From Vibrio tubiashii ATCC 19109 (GTDB lineage Bacteria > Pseudomonadota > Gammaproteobacteria > Enterobacterales > Vibrionaceae): a stretch of 64,000 nt of DNA. The notes below the pieces were generated by a model. The model saw nothing but the letters and a program-made list of their open reading frames with translations, was not told where the DNA came from and made no database searches. A program made the translations under genes and the position numbers. Location: positions 2,852,001-2,916,000 of the forward strand of contig NZ_CP009354.1 of assembly GCF_000772105.1 (NCBI RefSeq), in the 5' to 3' direction. How positions within the stretch are numbered: the stretch's first letter is position 1; the number at the start of each line of letters is the position of its first letter. Positions 39,097 to 48,988 of the stretch are shown here, one piece after another.

Positions 39097-40821
39097 TTAG
39101 ATGTAAATCGCTTGTATGTGACCAGATGAATCACCTTCACCGAGACTCATCACTTCACTTAGGCTCACCGTCCCCTGCAAAGCTAACTCCATCGCTGATG
39201 CTAGCAGAGGTTTATAGTTTGGTGACTGACGCGCTACCTGAGAAAAACCGACCGCATCATTGGCTCGCAGCATGTCCATCATATCTTGTTCAAGCTCAAG
39301 CATCTCAAATACACCAATTCGACCTCGGTATCCGGTTAGATTGCAGTTCTGACAACCGCGGCCTTTAACAAAGCTCGCCCCGACTTGATTTGGGAAACGT
39401 TGGGCAAGCCACTGCACTCTTGCATCGTCAAGCTGCTCTTCAGTTTTACAGTCAGGACAAACTTTACGTACCAGTCGTTGTGCAACAACTGCACGCACGG
39501 CACTTGCAACCAGATATCCCGGAGCACCCATATCCATCATGCGTAGCGCGCTATCAATCGCGTCATTAGTGTGTAAAGTACTTAATACTAAGTGACCTGT
39601 AAGCGCCGCTCGTAAACCAATTTCGACCGTCTCTTGGTCACGCATCTCACCAACAAGAATGATATCCGGGTCTTGTCGGAGGAAGGTTCTCAGTACCGTT
39701 GAGAAATCAAGATCAATTTTAGGGTTAACCTGTACTTGGTTAACACGTGGCAGTCGATATTCGACAGGATCTTCTGCGGTAATAATCTTTTTGCCAGGCT
39801 CATTAAGCTCACTCAATGCGCCATAGAGTGTGGTGGTTTTACCAGAGCCCGTTGGCCCAGTCACCAAAATCATACCGTGCGGACGGCGTAGCTGACGTCT
39901 TAATTTATCAAGCAAATGAGAAGGAATGCCCGACTCTTCTAACTTACGTACGCCTGAAGATTGGTTAAGCAGACGCATTACTACCGATTCGCCATACTGA
40001 ACAGGCATAGTCGACATACGAATATCAACCGACTGACCTTTTGAGCGAATATTGAAGCGCCCATCTTGCGGCAAGCGCTTTTCTGAAATATCCAGATTGG
40101 CCATCAACTTCAAGCGCAATACCAACGCAGAGGCAATATTAACCTCGTTAAGCAGTGTCTCGTGTAAAACACCATCTATACGCTGACGTAAGCGCAATAC
40201 ATTCGAATCGGGTTCAATATGAATATCTGATGCTCCAACTTGAATCGCATCCTCAAACAAAGAGTTAATCAGCTTAACAACTGTTACTTCTTCGCTATCG
40301 TCATCTTCAATACTGAAATCAAAAGCTTCAGTGACTTGGTGCTCAGCCTGTAACTGCTCAGCAAAAGAGGCAATTTCCTTGGTACGGCGATAATAGCGAT
40401 CGAACCCTTCCACTAATTGGTTTTCAGGTGCGATCACAAATTCAATACCATATTGAGCAAGCTGACCTAACAAAGCTTCTTGCGCAAATAGATCAGCCGG
40501 ATCACTCATCGCAACGCGTAAAGTATCCATATGGCGGCCAATCACTAATGCTCTCAGCCGTCTAGCATGTACTTCAGGAAGAAGCTGCACAGCCTCAACA
40601 TCGACATCAGCTCGACTGAGATCAATCAATGGGATATCAAGCTGCTGAGACAAAAATGACAACATCTGATGCTCAGTCAAAGCTCCGAGCTCTATCAGTG
40701 TTGCCCCTAGTTTTCTGCCTGTAGATTTTTGCGCGCTAAGTGCCTGTTCTACTTGCTGCTCGGTAATAATACCTTCTTCAACCAGTAAGTCGCCGAGACG
40801 TTTTCTTAGTTTAATTTTCAC
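39097..40821 (-). CDS. mshE: MshE, pilus extension ATPase with c-di-GMP-binding N-terminus
   Basis: 574 residues, GspE/PilB family. The N-terminal MshEN region carries tandem RLG-type motifs (RLGDLLVEEG at 8-17 and KLGATLIELG after it), the known c-di-GMP-binding pattern of V. cholerae MshE. Then Walker A GPTGSGKTTT, Asp boxes, Walker B, and the C-terminal tetracysteine zinc site (CPDC and CQNC). Predicts c-di-GMP-stimulated MSHA extension. Overlaps mshN by 11 bases. Confidence 0.95.
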   Translation of the reverse strand: MKIKLRKRLGDLLVEEGIITEQQVEQALSAQKSTGRKLGATLIELGALTEHQMLSFLSQQLDIPLIDLSRADVDVEAVQLLPEVHARRLRALVIGRHMDTLRVAMSDPADLFAQEALLGQLAQYGIEFVIAPENQLVEGFDRYYRRTKEIASFAEQLQAEHQVTEAFDFSIEDDDSEEVTVVKLINSLFEDAIQVGASDIHIEPDSNVLRLRQRIDGVLHETLLNEVNIASALVLRLKLMANLDISEKRLPQDGRFNIRSKGQSVDIRMSTMPVQYGESVVMRLLNQSSGVRKLEESGIPSHLLDKLRRQLRRPHGMILVTGPTGSGKTTTLYGALSELNEPGKKIITAEDPVEYRLPRVNQVQVNPKIDLDFSTVLRTFLRQDPDIILVGEMRDQETVEIGLRAALTGHLVLSTLHTNDAIDSALRMMDMGAPGYLVASAVRAVVAQRLVRKVCPDCKTEEQLDDARVQWLAQRFPNQVGASFVKGRGCQNCNLTGYRGRIGVFEMLELEQDMMDMLRANDAVGFSQVARQSPNYKPLLASAMELALQGTVSLSEVMSLGEGDSSGHIQAIYI

Positions 40822-41860
40822 TCGGCTGCTCCTCTAAGCTCTCAATCAAAGAAATTCGGTCACGTATAAACTGTTGCGATTGGTTAGATAGACCCAGCTT
40901 CGTTAAGGCTTGTGAATAAGATGATTTGGCATCCGCTAACTGAAATGCGCGCTCTTGTTGAATGCCTAATCCCATCCACCAGCGTCCACTTTCAGGTTCT
41001 CGTTGAACAAGCTGTTGGTAGCTTTGCAACGCCAATTGATCTTGTTTCTCTTTTTGCGCCAGTGCCGCGCGAAGAGAGAGATACTCAACGGGAACTAAAT
41101 TTGGGAGTGTGCTTAATACCGTTAGCGCTACCGCGTTTTGTTGCTCTTTCATCAACATTTTGGCTAAAGAGAGGCGCAGAGTAGAGTCATCGCTGTCTAA
41201 TGCAATCCCCTTTTGCAGAAGATCTGCGGCCTTGCGTACTTCGCCCTTTCCATAGTAAAGGGCAGCGAGGCGTTTTCTTACCTGTTTATTCGCTGGCGTA
41301 TAACGCAGTGACTCGGCGTAGTGATTAAGCGCATCGGTGAGGTTATTGCTATCGAGCGCCTTTTTCGCCCGTTCTTGGGCTTTGGCTGACAGCTGCTCAG
41401 GCGTCAACTCAACTTGCTCTATCACCACTTCACCTTGAGTGGCTGCAGGCTCTGAAATCGAAGCAGGTGTACTTGTGACCGCTTTAGCAATCACAACCGG
41501 TTTGGCTTGTTGCTTAGCTTGAGGTTGACCCGATGAAGCGGTTTTCGAGCGAGGGGAAACATCCTCTTCTACTAATGTTTGATAAACAGGTTGGTCGACA
41601 ACAGCAACTTTTGTCGTAGGGGATACCACAGCTTGTTTCAGGCTGTCAGTAGGAGTGATAGAGCTAACAACCACCTCTGAAGGCGCTTGTTGCGAGAGCG
41701 CCCAGCCACCAACCGCCAAGCTTAGCGTGAAGCTTCCTACCACCCATGGCAATACGGCTCTTTGCTTTACTGGCTGCACATTCGCTTTGCAAATACCCTT
41801 GTTGGCCAAGTTGGACTTGTCATCGGCTAGTTGTGACAGCGCACTATTAATCGCACTCAT
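40811..41860 (-). CDS. mshN: MshN, TPR-containing MSHA assembly protein
   Basis: 349 residues. Cytoplasmic N-terminus, one membrane helix (VLPWVVGSFTLSLAVGGWAL), a Pro/Ala/Gln-rich linker and C-terminal tetratricopeptide repeats (about 155-340). Identified by architecture and position between mshM and mshE. Confidence 0.9.
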   Translation of the reverse strand: MSAINSALSQLADDKSNLANKGICKANVQPVKQRAVLPWVVGSFTLSLAVGGWALSQQAPSEVVVSSITPTDSLKQAVVSPTTKVAVVDQPVYQTLVEEDVSPRSKTASSGQPQAKQQAKPVVIAKAVTSTPASISEPAATQGEVVIEQVELTPEQLSAKAQERAKKALDSNNLTDALNHYAESLRYTPANKQVRKRLAALYYGKGEVRKAADLLQKGIALDSDDSTLRLSLAKMLMKEQQNAVALTVLSTLPNLVPVEYLSLRAALAQKEKQDQLALQSYQQLVQREPESGRWWMGLGIQQERAFQLADAKSSYSQALTKLGLSNQSQQFIRDRISLIESLEEQPSEN

Positions 41861-41863
41861 GCT

Positions 41864-42703
41864 TTAACTCCACCCCCATAACAGCGGGCTCTTAAATTTC
41901 GGTTTACTACTGTCGTAAGTGTCATGAATCGCATCGAACAAATGACCATTCGCTACCTGATCTTGTTTGTCGCCGCTCGCCAGTAGCAGCGCTTTATGGC
42001 AAATCTGGTTAATCAGACGTGGATAACCCTTACTTGCCCGCCAGATTGCCTTTTTGTGCGAGAGCAAAAAAAGATTCTCGCTGCCGCCGGCTTTTTTCAA
42101 GCGACTCTCGATATAAGCGACACACTCATCTAAAGTTAGCCCACGCAATTTGGCACTGAAGGTAATTCGCTGACGGAACTGCCTTAGGTGATGACTAGCT
42201 AAACGTTTATCTAGTTCAGGCTGACCAAGCAAGATGATCTGCAGCAGTTTTTCTTGCTCTGTTTCTAGGTTGCCAAACAATCTAAGCACTTCTAATGCGT
42301 CATCACTCAATGCCTGCGCTTCATCGACTAAAACCACCACCTGTTTTTGCTCTCTTTTGAGTTCAATCAGGCGCTTTTGAATTTCATCCACAATCGTCGC
42401 TTCATTATCAGCCTCAAGACCCAGCTCACTTGCCACGGCTAAACGTAACTGGCTACCATTCAAGGCAGGATTCGGCACAAAAACCAGTTGTACACTCGGT
42501 TTAAAGTACTTAACCAGTACGCGGCAAATCATGGTTTTGCCAGTACCGACCTCACCTGTCACTTTGATCACGCCTTCGCCCATCTCTAGCGCCGAGTTAA
42601 CCATTTGAATCGCCTCATAATGTGGCGCTAACCCCAGAAACATCTCGGTATCTGGGGTGAGATGAAAAGGTAAACTTTCAAGGCCAAAGTGCTCAAGGTA
42701 CAT
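41864..42703 (-). CDS. mshM: MshM, ExeA/GspA-like AAA ATPase
   Basis: 279 residues. Opens with MYLEHFGLESLPFHLTPD, typical of the ExeA group, then Walker A GEVGTGKT and Walker B VVLVDEAQAL, followed by an arginine-containing LRQFRQRI block. In type II secretion such ATPases help secretin assembly; no peptidoglycan-binding domain is present here. It lies between the secretin and MshN genes. Confidence 0.93.
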   Translation of the reverse strand: MYLEHFGLESLPFHLTPDTEMFLGLAPHYEAIQMVNSALEMGEGVIKVTGEVGTGKTMICRVLVKYFKPSVQLVFVPNPALNGSQLRLAVASELGLEADNEATIVDEIQKRLIELKREQKQVVVLVDEAQALSDDALEVLRLFGNLETEQEKLLQIILLGQPELDKRLASHHLRQFRQRITFSAKLRGLTLDECVAYIESRLKKAGGSENLFLLSHKKAIWRASKGYPRLINQICHKALLLASGDKQDQVANGHLFDAIHDTYDSSKPKFKSPLLWGWS

Positions 42704-42708
42704 AGTGA

Positions 42709-44373
42709 CTACTGCTCGTCAGGGAACCACTCTTGTAATAGATCTCGCGAGCGCTCAAGCTCTTTCTGCCATGTGTTAACGCCGACCACTGAAGGCTTAA
42801 GCAAAATAACCAGTTCCGTTTTTTGAGTTAACTTAGTCGTGTTACGGAATAAGTGCCCCAATGCTGGTACATCACCTAAAAATGGCACTTTCGATACTTG
42901 ATCAAAGGTGTTGGATTTCATCAAACCACCAATCACAACCACATCGCCATCTTGAGCACGAATCACTGAATCCGACTCACGGATCGAACTGGTTGCTAGA
43001 GGTAGCGTTAGGTTGGTATTGCCATAGCTGATTTCTTTGCGCTCTTCATTCACATCAATGACCGCAGGATGAACATGCAGTAAGACATTGCCTTGATCAT
43101 CAATTTGCGGCGTAACGTCAAGAGAGATACCGGAAAAGAAAGGAGTCAGTTCAACATCTGTCGAGGTATTGGTCGACGAAGTACTGGTATCGGTATTGGA
43201 TGAAAAATCAGTCACAAAGTAACTATCTGTACCGACTTTTATAACCGCTTTTTGGTTGTTGGAAGCTGTCACTCGTGGGCTTGAAAGTACATTCAAATCA
43301 CCTTGCGTTGCCATAAAGCTCAGTACCGCTTCGAAGCTGCCACTAGAAATCACCAAGTTCGACTGACCACCCAATAAAGTGCCAATTGAGTCTAGCCCTG
43401 GTAGCGTAGCCGGCACGATAGCACCAGCGGCATTCTTAACAATCGAGCCCTGGCCGAGTGAGTAATTGGTGCCGTTAGATGAGAATGCTTTTGACCAGTT
43501 GATCCCTTGCTGATAGCCGTCACTCAATGTGACTTCCAAAATTTTCGCTTCCAAAATTACTTGGCGATGCATACGCTGCTGAGATACACCCAAAAAGTTA
43601 CGTACTTCTCTAATTTCATCCGGGAAAGCTCGCACTGTAATCACACTGGCTTGTGGAGTGACGACCACGCTTTGGCCGTCACCTGATCCAATCAACTGTG
43701 CGACTGCCGTTTCTAACTGAGGCCAAAAATCACTTTCACTGGTTGTTTCAATCTCAGTTCCGCCCTTCACATTGTTGCTGCTGCGGTTGTTCGAATTAGA
43801 GTTCGACGATGATGTCGTGTTTGACGAGTTTGAATTAGACGAATTGTTATCCGTGTTAGTGATTGTCCCTGTCGAGATAGAAGTGAGGGAGCGACCCGCG
43901 CGTTTAAACTGTAGATAGTCGACTGGAATGGTCACCGTTCTAAGACCCGCAGGATAAATCTGAATGACATTGCCTACTTTGTCGATGTCATAGCCATACA
44001 TATCTTGTACGACCGATAACACTTCATCTAAAGAGACGTCATTTAGATTAACGGTGATATTGCCACTAACATTGGGGTGGATGGCCGCACTGTACTGAGT
44101 GCCTTTGACTAAGCTGGCGAAAAAGGCTTTAGCATCAACACCGTTGGCTTTAATCCTAAAACGCTTAATGGTCTTAGACACCGCTGTCTCATCACCGCTA
44201 AGTTCAGGCATAAGATCAGCTTCAACCGAAGGTGGCAGCGTCTCTAGAGTACGGCTATTGTTTTCGTTAATCGCTTGATTAATTGCACCTTTCGCCTCGA
44301 CAGGATCTCGATGTCCCATCGCACAACCGGCTAATAAGCTTGTAATCGTAATTGCTATCGCGAGTTTACGCAT
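42709..44373 (-). CDS. mshL: MshL, MSHA secretin lipoprotein
   Basis: 554 residues. Lipoprotein signal with lipobox LAGC (MRKLAIAITITSLLAGC). N-terminal STN-like and secretin N0/N1 domains, an extraordinary Asn/Ser linker (about 170-200), then the C-terminal secretin barrel with DGDVVVIGGLM. Forms the outer-membrane pore for the pilus. A second Ser/Thr-rich loop lies in the barrel region. Confidence 0.95.
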   Translation of the reverse strand: MRKLAIAITITSLLAGCAMGHRDPVEAKGAINQAINENNSRTLETLPPSVEADLMPELSGDETAVSKTIKRFRIKANGVDAKAFFASLVKGTQYSAAIHPNVSGNITVNLNDVSLDEVLSVVQDMYGYDIDKVGNVIQIYPAGLRTVTIPVDYLQFKRAGRSLTSISTGTITNTDNNSSNSNSSNTTSSSNSNSNNRSSNNVKGGTEIETTSESDFWPQLETAVAQLIGSGDGQSVVVTPQASVITVRAFPDEIREVRNFLGVSQQRMHRQVILEAKILEVTLSDGYQQGINWSKAFSSNGTNYSLGQGSIVKNAAGAIVPATLPGLDSIGTLLGGQSNLVISSGSFEAVLSFMATQGDLNVLSSPRVTASNNQKAVIKVGTDSYFVTDFSSNTDTSTSSTNTSTDVELTPFFSGISLDVTPQIDDQGNVLLHVHPAVIDVNEERKEISYGNTNLTLPLATSSIRESDSVIRAQDGDVVVIGGLMKSNTFDQVSKVPFLGDVPALGHLFRNTTKLTQKTELVILLKPSVVGVNTWQKELERSRDLLQEWFPDEQ

Positions 44374-44388
44374 ACGTTTCCACTGACC

Positions 44389-44715
44389 TTACTGTTTCAC
44401 TTCCAGAGAGAAGAGATTTAATTTCCACTGCTTGCCACCTCTAACTAAGGTCACAACTTCTGGTTTTATTTGACTCACTTTGTAGCCGTTCACTTGCTCT
44501 CCAGCAAGTACAACCTGACCATTGATAATGGCGCTACACCCTCCCGCTTCCTCGCAGACGATACTTTGTAGCTTAGGCACTGGCTTACGCTTTACTATTG
44601 TTGATTTGCTCTGCTGAGGGCTCTGCCAGCCCAGTGGTGCGGTTGGGTCTTGGGATGCTATGACATTAAGAGAGAGCCCAACAGTAAGCAACATAACGAT
44701 TGTTCTAACCACCAA
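44389..44715 (-). CDS. mshK: MshK, MSHA periplasmic component (PilP-like)
   Basis: 108 residues with a signal sequence (MVVRTIVMLLTVGLSLNVIA) and a small domain with LQSIVCEEAGGCSAIINGQVV, as in PilP/GspC-like HR domains. Overlaps the mshJ end by 11 bases. Confidence 0.85.
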   Translation of the reverse strand: MVVRTIVMLLTVGLSLNVIASQDPTAPLGWQSPQQSKSTIVKRKPVPKLQSIVCEEAGGCSAIINGQVVLAGEQVNGYKVSQIKPEVVTLVRGGKQWKLNLFSLEVKQ

Positions 44716-45355
44716 TAAACTCCTGCCTTGTTCCTAAGGTATACACCTCAAGCACTAAACGCGCTGTTGGGTACTCTTCAACCGAGTAATGAAAGCTGCG
44801 CCAATAATATTTTACTGGTAACGCTTCGAGCGCCTCTAAATAGTCGACAATGGCAAAATACTTCCCCGTCAGCTCTAATCTGACAGGGTGTACATAGTAA
44901 CTGGCCAAATTTGAACTGCTTTCATTGCTGACGATAGGCTCTGCCGTTTGAGACTCTAAAGAGACTAAGTGCAAACCTTTAGAGTCTGCCAGTACTTGTT
45001 CCAATAGCTGAGCCATTTGACTCGGCGCAATCAGGTTTTCGACAATCGCAGCCAATTGAGTTGACAGTTCTTGGCTCTCTACCATCAGCTGTTTGTACTC
45101 TTGATTCAGCTCTTGGTCTGGATCTTTTTGCAACTTTGCGGTCATCAGCAAGATATCTGCTTCTAAGCGCTGCACATTAAGCTTAGTCGAGGTAATGCGC
45201 TGTGAGGTTGCTCGGTTTTGCTCAAAAGCAGGTTCAATCAGCAATGTCAGCAACCCAAGGATAATAATCACAAAACCACAGACTGTGATTAAGCCCTTTT
45301 CTCTCGCGCTTAGTTGGACAAATCGATCACACCACTGCTGCCAGTACTGCTGCAT
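44705..45355 (-). CDS. mshJ: MshJ, MSHA assembly protein (PilO-like)
   Basis: 216 residues. One N-terminal membrane helix (GLITVCGFVIIILGLLTLL), a coiled coil, and a ferredoxin-like periplasmic domain as in PilO. Start overlaps the mshI stop by one base (TAATG). Confidence 0.88.
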   Translation of the reverse strand: MQQYWQQWCDRFVQLSAREKGLITVCGFVIIILGLLTLLIEPAFEQNRATSQRITSTKLNVQRLEADILLMTAKLQKDPDQELNQEYKQLMVESQELSTQLAAIVENLIAPSQMAQLLEQVLADSKGLHLVSLESQTAEPIVSNESSSNLASYYVHPVRLELTGKYFAIVDYLEALEALPVKYYWRSFHYSVEEYPTARLVLEVYTLGTRQEFIGG

Positions 45356-46797
45356 TATTTACTCTCCTGCTCAGTAGTCTTAAGCTCAAAGGTAATGATG
45401 TTCTGCTCATTGCGGCCAATTTTTAGCTTTTCAAACGTTCGCCCAACAAGGTTCAACTCGGTTTTGAACTGATTGACCCAGTTTGGTATGGCTTTCGCTT
45501 CACGCGCTAAGCCATGCAAGTCCAATTGAGTGGCATTAATGGTGATGGAGTTTAATGAAATATCATTACGACCAAGTTGAGCTAACGAGCGCATCACCCC
45601 TGAGTAACCCAATTGTTGTGAGTCATCGAACTCGCCAACCGCTTGCAATGAATTACGCTTAGCCTCTATCTCTAGCTTAAGTCTAGCGACTGCGGCAACT
45701 TTTGCGGGTGTCGGTTTATGCTGAGCGACACGTTGAGTCAAGCTCTCAGCCTGCTGCTTAAACTCAGCTTCTTGCGACAAATAGTTTTTAAGCTCAGAGT
45801 CCATTTGACTGTGCTGATATTTTAGTCCGGCATAACCTAGCCCTAACATTAGCGCCGTGACAAGCCAACCCAGCGCTACGTTTTGCAAAGTGAAATACTC
45901 TTTGCTCGGCTTTAAGTCATCAGGAAATAAGTTAATTTCCGCTTGCTCTAGCTTATTAGCACTTTCCGCTAGCACAGCACCAGATTCTTGTTCCACATCG
46001 GCAAGCGCGGCGACTTTTACACTTAGGCTATCGCCCAAGTTCTGTATTAGTTGTTGCTGCTCTTCCTCATCACAACATACTTGTAACTGGTGCAGTGAAG
46101 CCCCCCGCATCTGGGAGGAGAGATAATCAATGGAACGCTGCAGCTCTAGAGCAAGACTATCAAGTTGTAGCGCGCTAGCCGCCATACCCGTCAAGGGGGC
46201 TACAACACCACGAATCGTCCTTTGAAAAGCACATTGAGAGTCAACAAACGCGCTAATACGAAATGACCCTTGCTTACTTCTTTGCAGTAGCAAGAAGGTC
46301 GTCATATCCCCTGCGGAGTGTCCCCAAACTTCGTCTTCAACTAATACTTCTGATAACTCTATTTTGAGTGCTTGCAAAGACTCATAAAGCCCAACAACCA
46401 CTGCGCGTTGCAAAACGTAAACCTGAAGCTTGTTGTTGACAGTGGTAGGGGCAGAATCGGCAACGATCTCTGTGACCTTCTCACTGATCAGATCTTTAAC
46501 CAGGAACGGCAGTGCACTTTTCAGTTCTTCAGCGGGAATGTTGGGCTTATCAAGTTGGAAGGTTTGATAAATATTGGCGTGCAAAACCACTTTTAACGAG
46601 ATGTTGGCAATATTCGCGTCACGTAAGGTTTTAAGTAGCGCCTCTTGCCATGATATACCTTCAATTGCCACTTGGGTTGGCAAGGAGAAGTCTGCTGAAG
46701 CAGAGAAAAAAAGCGCACTAGGTTGCACCACGACACAAACTCCTGCCGTAGCCTGATTGCTGCTTTTAAACTTTCCTATCAAAGATTGAATCTTCAT
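45355..46797 (-). CDS. mshI: MshI, PilM-PilN-like fusion
   Basis: 480 residues. The first 300 or so have the PilM-like actin-fold layout; a single membrane helix (NVALGWLVTALMLGLGYAGL) and a coiled-coil plus PilN-like periplasmic domain follow. So one protein joins roles that are separate (PilM, PilN) in Pseudomonas. Start chosen at MKIQSLIG, just after the csrD stop; the frame extends 8 codons upstream into csrD. Confidence 0.88.
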   Translation of the reverse strand: MKIQSLIGKFKSSNQATAGVCVVVQPSALFFSASADFSLPTQVAIEGISWQEALLKTLRDANIANISLKVVLHANIYQTFQLDKPNIPAEELKSALPFLVKDLISEKVTEIVADSAPTTVNNKLQVYVLQRAVVVGLYESLQALKIELSEVLVEDEVWGHSAGDMTTFLLLQRSKQGSFRISAFVDSQCAFQRTIRGVVAPLTGMAASALQLDSLALELQRSIDYLSSQMRGASLHQLQVCCDEEEQQQLIQNLGDSLSVKVAALADVEQESGAVLAESANKLEQAEINLFPDDLKPSKEYFTLQNVALGWLVTALMLGLGYAGLKYQHSQMDSELKNYLSQEAEFKQQAESLTQRVAQHKPTPAKVAAVARLKLEIEAKRNSLQAVGEFDDSQQLGYSGVMRSLAQLGRNDISLNSITINATQLDLHGLAREAKAIPNWVNQFKTELNLVGRTFEKLKIGRNEQNIITFELKTTEQESK

Positions 46798-46805
46798 CTT
46801 TATAT

Positions 46806-48824
46806 CTACGCTTTGCGCCAACGGTTGCGGCGTCCAATTTGTACTTTGTTCTGCTTAACCTGCATAGGTTCTTTGCGCTCAACTACTTTTGGCTTAGGCA
46901 ACATCTGCTGCTCCGCCGCCAAAAATCGCCCTTGAATGCCGTGAACACCAAGCTCAAGCATGGTTCTGTGCTCTTGCTTATTATCGACACCTACGGCGAT
47001 AACCTGAGTTTTTAGTCCCGCACATGCCCCGAGTAAACTGCGCACGAACAACTGGTTTTCATGACGTTGGTCGATTCTCTTAATTAAACTTCGGTGTAGC
47101 TTCAGGTAGCTAACAGGGAACTCTTTTAGGTAGTGAGTACTCACAATAGAACGACCTGCTTGACCAACAACAACACGACTGCCTAAGCCTGTAATCATTT
47201 TTGCCACCGGGCGAATATAATCTAAATGTTTAACCAAACGAGCTTCAGCAAATTCAAAAGATAGCCTAGCTCTTTGCTCGCTAGTCAGTTGCAGCAACTC
47301 ATCACGAAACCATTTAAAGAAACTCCGTTCGGCAAAAGGTATCACATGCAGGTTAATAGAGTAACTGTTTGAATCATTTGAATGTCTTATATGGCGAATT
47401 ATTGTTTTCACCACAGCTTTATCTAGTGTTGCCTCATAACCAATAGACTCAACCGCTGAGTTAAAACGAGAAGCCTTTATAACCCCTTTTTCGGGATCAT
47501 TAATACGCGCAAACAGTTCAAAATGTTCGACGGAGGGCTCATTGCGTTTATCTAATAAATAGCAGGGCTGGGAAAAGATATAGAGTTGATCAGGTTGTAG
47601 CGCGACATCCAATAGCGTGCGCCAACGAACACTGCCGCGCTCTTCATCCTGATTAACGTGTTTTTGAAAACGACTCCAAGTATTGATTCGTTGCAACTGG
47701 GCACTCTTCAATGCTGTTTCAGCTTCATCAAGAACCCGACCTTGGCTTTCGCCTTCGCGGTACATACTGACACCAATATGCACCCAGTTGTCACTTTCTA
47801 ACGGCGAAGGAGGTGCTAACTTAGCAAGTTGTTTGAGACATTGGGCTGCCACATTGGAGACTTCTTTGCTCGAAAGGTTTGGCGCGAAAATCGCAAAGTC
47901 AGAGCTGTAATAACGCGACAAGATCACATCTGGGTAACGCTGTATCACATTACTCAACCCTTCACCGACACTGATGAGGAAATCATTCGCTACCTGTTTA
48001 TCGTGGTCTTCTTCAATTTGCTCCCAATCATCTACCCGCAGAATTAGTATTCCACCACGAGAACCGTGCTCAGACAGTGCCGCTTCTAACTTGCTATCAA
48101 ACAACACTCGGTTTGCCGCCCCGGTTAGCTGATCAAGAAACGTCTGACTACGAATAAAGGTATCGAAACGGCTACGCTCTTGGCGAGCATCTTGCAACTC
48201 TTCAATAAGTCGGTCTAATGCCTGACTTGCGGTAAATGGCCACTCTTTATCATCGCCAACCGAATGCTCTTCTACTCTTCCGGCGAGAATCATCCTCCCG
48301 CGCTCTTCCAGTAGCTCGGAGCCATGTAACTGCTCTTTCAGCCATTTGAGCCCCCTCACCAAGCAAAATACGATAAACGCAACCGCTAGAGTGATAGACC
48401 ACAAAGCTTGGATTGAATAGCCATAACCGATATAGGGTGGTACCGCTTTGAAATGTATCCGATAACCTTGATTGCGCTCCAACGTATACCCAGCTTCGTA
48501 GAGCAATGCGGTGTCAACTTTTGACGAAGTATCTTTAAAACGGTAAATCACGCCAAACTCGGACAGCAGTTCCATCTCAACAATGTTAGACGCTTGAAGC
48601 ATTTTAGGCATCCATCTTTGCAGCGAGTAGGCGGCATCAGGATCTTCCATCTCTTTATCAAGCACTTCCACAATGCCTTTAAGAGATTGATCGAGATATT
48701 CTTGACCAAGACGTTTAAACGATAAGGTGCCACCTAAGAAAAGGATAAACATTGCACTAATAACGATCATGGTTACAAAAGCAACCAGTCGAGTACTGAG
48801 CTTTAAGGTAGGGGTATACCTCAT
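46806..48824 (-). CDS. csrD: CsrD (MshH), degenerate GGDEF/EAL regulator of RNA decay
   Basis: 672 residues. Two membrane helices bracket a periplasmic part (about 12-160). A GGDEF-like domain follows whose active-site loop reads RYYSSDFA in place of GGDEF, and an EAL-like domain whose signature reads FELFAR. Both lack catalytic residues, as in E. coli CsrD, which targets CsrB/CsrC RNAs for RNase E. It heads the MSHA machinery operon. ATG with AAGGAA 12 bases upstream. Confidence 0.92.
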   Translation of the reverse strand: MRYTPTLKLSTRLVAFVTMIVISAMFILFLGGTLSFKRLGQEYLDQSLKGIVEVLDKEMEDPDAAYSLQRWMPKMLQASNIVEMELLSEFGVIYRFKDTSSKVDTALLYEAGYTLERNQGYRIHFKAVPPYIGYGYSIQALWSITLAVAFIVFCLVRGLKWLKEQLHGSELLEERGRMILAGRVEEHSVGDDKEWPFTASQALDRLIEELQDARQERSRFDTFIRSQTFLDQLTGAANRVLFDSKLEAALSEHGSRGGILILRVDDWEQIEEDHDKQVANDFLISVGEGLSNVIQRYPDVILSRYYSSDFAIFAPNLSSKEVSNVAAQCLKQLAKLAPPSPLESDNWVHIGVSMYREGESQGRVLDEAETALKSAQLQRINTWSRFQKHVNQDEERGSVRWRTLLDVALQPDQLYIFSQPCYLLDKRNEPSVEHFELFARINDPEKGVIKASRFNSAVESIGYEATLDKAVVKTIIRHIRHSNDSNSYSINLHVIPFAERSFFKWFRDELLQLTSEQRARLSFEFAEARLVKHLDYIRPVAKMITGLGSRVVVGQAGRSIVSTHYLKEFPVSYLKLHRSLIKRIDQRHENQLFVRSLLGACAGLKTQVIAVGVDNKQEHRTMLELGVHGIQGRFLAAEQQMLPKPKVVERKEPMQVKQNKVQIGRRNRWRKA

Positions 48825-48945
48825 GAATCGAGAATTCCTTTTCTAAACAGACAATCGGTTTATTTATATTGAAGAGGCTAACAATCAACTTGGTAATAAA
48901 CAGAAGCTGATGACAACAATAGCCTTAGCTCTCTATTTACTATAT

Positions 48946-48975
48946 AAAAAAGCCGCGACTTGCGCGGCTTTTTTT
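48946..48975. terminator. Terminator of ssb
   Basis: 12-bp stem AAAAAAGCCGCG / CGCGGCTTTTTT, loop ACTTG. T runs on both strands; mainly serves ssb (minus strand), upstream of csrD on the same strand. Confidence 0.9.
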
Positions 48976-48988
48976 CAATAACAGACAC

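Noticed and set aside
43700-43900. Asn/Ser-rich part of mshL as a coding error
   Set aside because: Frame is open through it and secretin domains continue in frame on both sides; low-complexity linkers are known in MshL-type secretins.
46797-46821. Frameshift or fusion at the csrD/mshI junction
   Set aside because: The apparent overlap disappears when mshI starts at MKIQSLIG; both proteins are full-length.
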